Origin: Bacteroidales bacterium
GTDB lineage: Bacteria; Bacteroidota; Bacteroidia; Bacteroidales; Muribaculaceae
Direction of reading: 5' to 3'
Length of the DNA stretch: 59,942 bases
NCBI GenBank assembly: GCA_900770215.1
Contig: CAAGJW010000102.1
Location: 1-59,942 of the forward strand
Below the pieces are notes generated by a model. That model saw nothing but the letters and a program-made list of their open reading frames with translations. It had not been told where the DNA came from and ran no database searches. Position numbers and translations under genes: made by a program. This document shows positions 59,851-59,942 of the stretch, in pieces (position 1 is the first letter of the stretch; every line of letters begins with the position of its first letter).

Positions 59851-59909
59851 ACAGGCCATAGCGCCCCCTGCCCGCTCCGAGGGGAGCAGGCGGATGTGGT
59901 GTAGCCTGT
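59851..59909 (-). terminator. Terminator for a gene entering from the right
   Basis: ACAGGC and GCCTGT form the outer stem around an inner CTGCC-c-GCTCC / GGAGC-a-GGCGG hairpin. On the minus strand it is followed by TTTTTTGTTTT. A convergent minus-strand gene beyond the right edge is therefore expected, and the GT2 gene is probably the end of the RiPP operon. Confidence 0.65.
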
Positions 59910-59942
59910 GTGTCAGTCCTTTAGATGTGAGTCATAATTCAA

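Noticed and set aside
1..59942. tRNA, rRNA, CRISPR array, integrase or IS element
   Set aside because: None could be recognised by reading either strand; no transposase- or integrase-like protein is encoded in the window.

Overview
The window is a chromosomal segment of a Bacteroidales bacterium (phylum Bacteroidota), most plausibly of the Muribaculaceae/Prevotellaceae type. The reasons are Bacteroidota-restricted families (DUF4295, DUF4421, OMP_b-brl_3 receptors, a Bacteroides-type serine palmitoyltransferase), the absence of Shine-Dalgarno sequences, and many promoters of the Bacteroidota form TTG-N19/20-TAnnTTTG. Several of those promoters were used here to correct start codons. I cannot name the species from sequence alone.

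Layout. (1) 1-4.2 kb, minus strand: the translation operon thrS-infC-rpmI-rplT, with a probable small transcript carrying a mini-lipoprotein beyond its terminator. (2) 4.3-8.9 kb: a large secreted protein with a T9SS-like tail, a candidate structured ncRNA, and an OprB-like porin. (3) 9.0-13.5 kb, minus: tsaD, M48 membrane protease and cinA, then rpmB-rpmG-DUF4295. (4) 13.6-21.3 kb, minus: nadE, tamB and a DUF4421 outer-membrane protein. (5) 21.4-26.9 kb, minus: metX-hom (methionine/threonine synthesis) and a secreted GH2 beta-galactosidase. (6) 27.3-35.0 kb, mixed strands: serine palmitoyltransferase, a pRiA4b ORF-3-like protein, a double-META protein, a DPP5-like S9 peptidase, a TIGR04076 protein, a proline iminopeptidase and an AraC regulator. 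(7) 35.2-40.7 kb, plus: a giant 2-hydroxyacyl-CoA dehydratase activase-type protein and a membrane acyltransferase. (8) 40.8-48.6 kb, plus: a lipoate-protein ligase/lipoyl synthase fusion followed by the complete glycine cleavage system gcvT-gcvH-gcvPA-gcvPB-lpdA. One block therefore makes or attaches the lipoyl group and uses it. (9) 48.9-59.8 kb, plus, mostly AT-richer: a peptide natural-product (RiPP) locus.

The RiPP locus has two near-identical double-glycine precursors with Cys-rich cores, the second broken by one base in an A7 tract. These are followed by a radical SAM/SPASM maturase, a TonB-receptor-like outer-membrane barrel, a LanC-like protein without zinc ligands, a GT7-C-type glycosyltransferase, a GT51 transglycosylase fused to an N-acetylmuramoyl-L-alanine amidase, a C39 peptidase-ABC exporter and a GT2 glycosyltransferase. 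The last five genes overlap by 4-17 nt. The combination suggests a cysteine-rich, radical-SAM-modified, possibly glycosylated peptide, trimmed and exported by the C39 transporter, with a peptidoglycan-active enzyme of unknown purpose.

The most striking regulatory signal is upstream of thrS. Two tandem hairpins with 7-nt loops each reproduce a tRNA-Thr(UGU) anticodon loop, which suggests autogenous control by ThrRS similar in logic to E. coli thrS but apparently of independent sequence.
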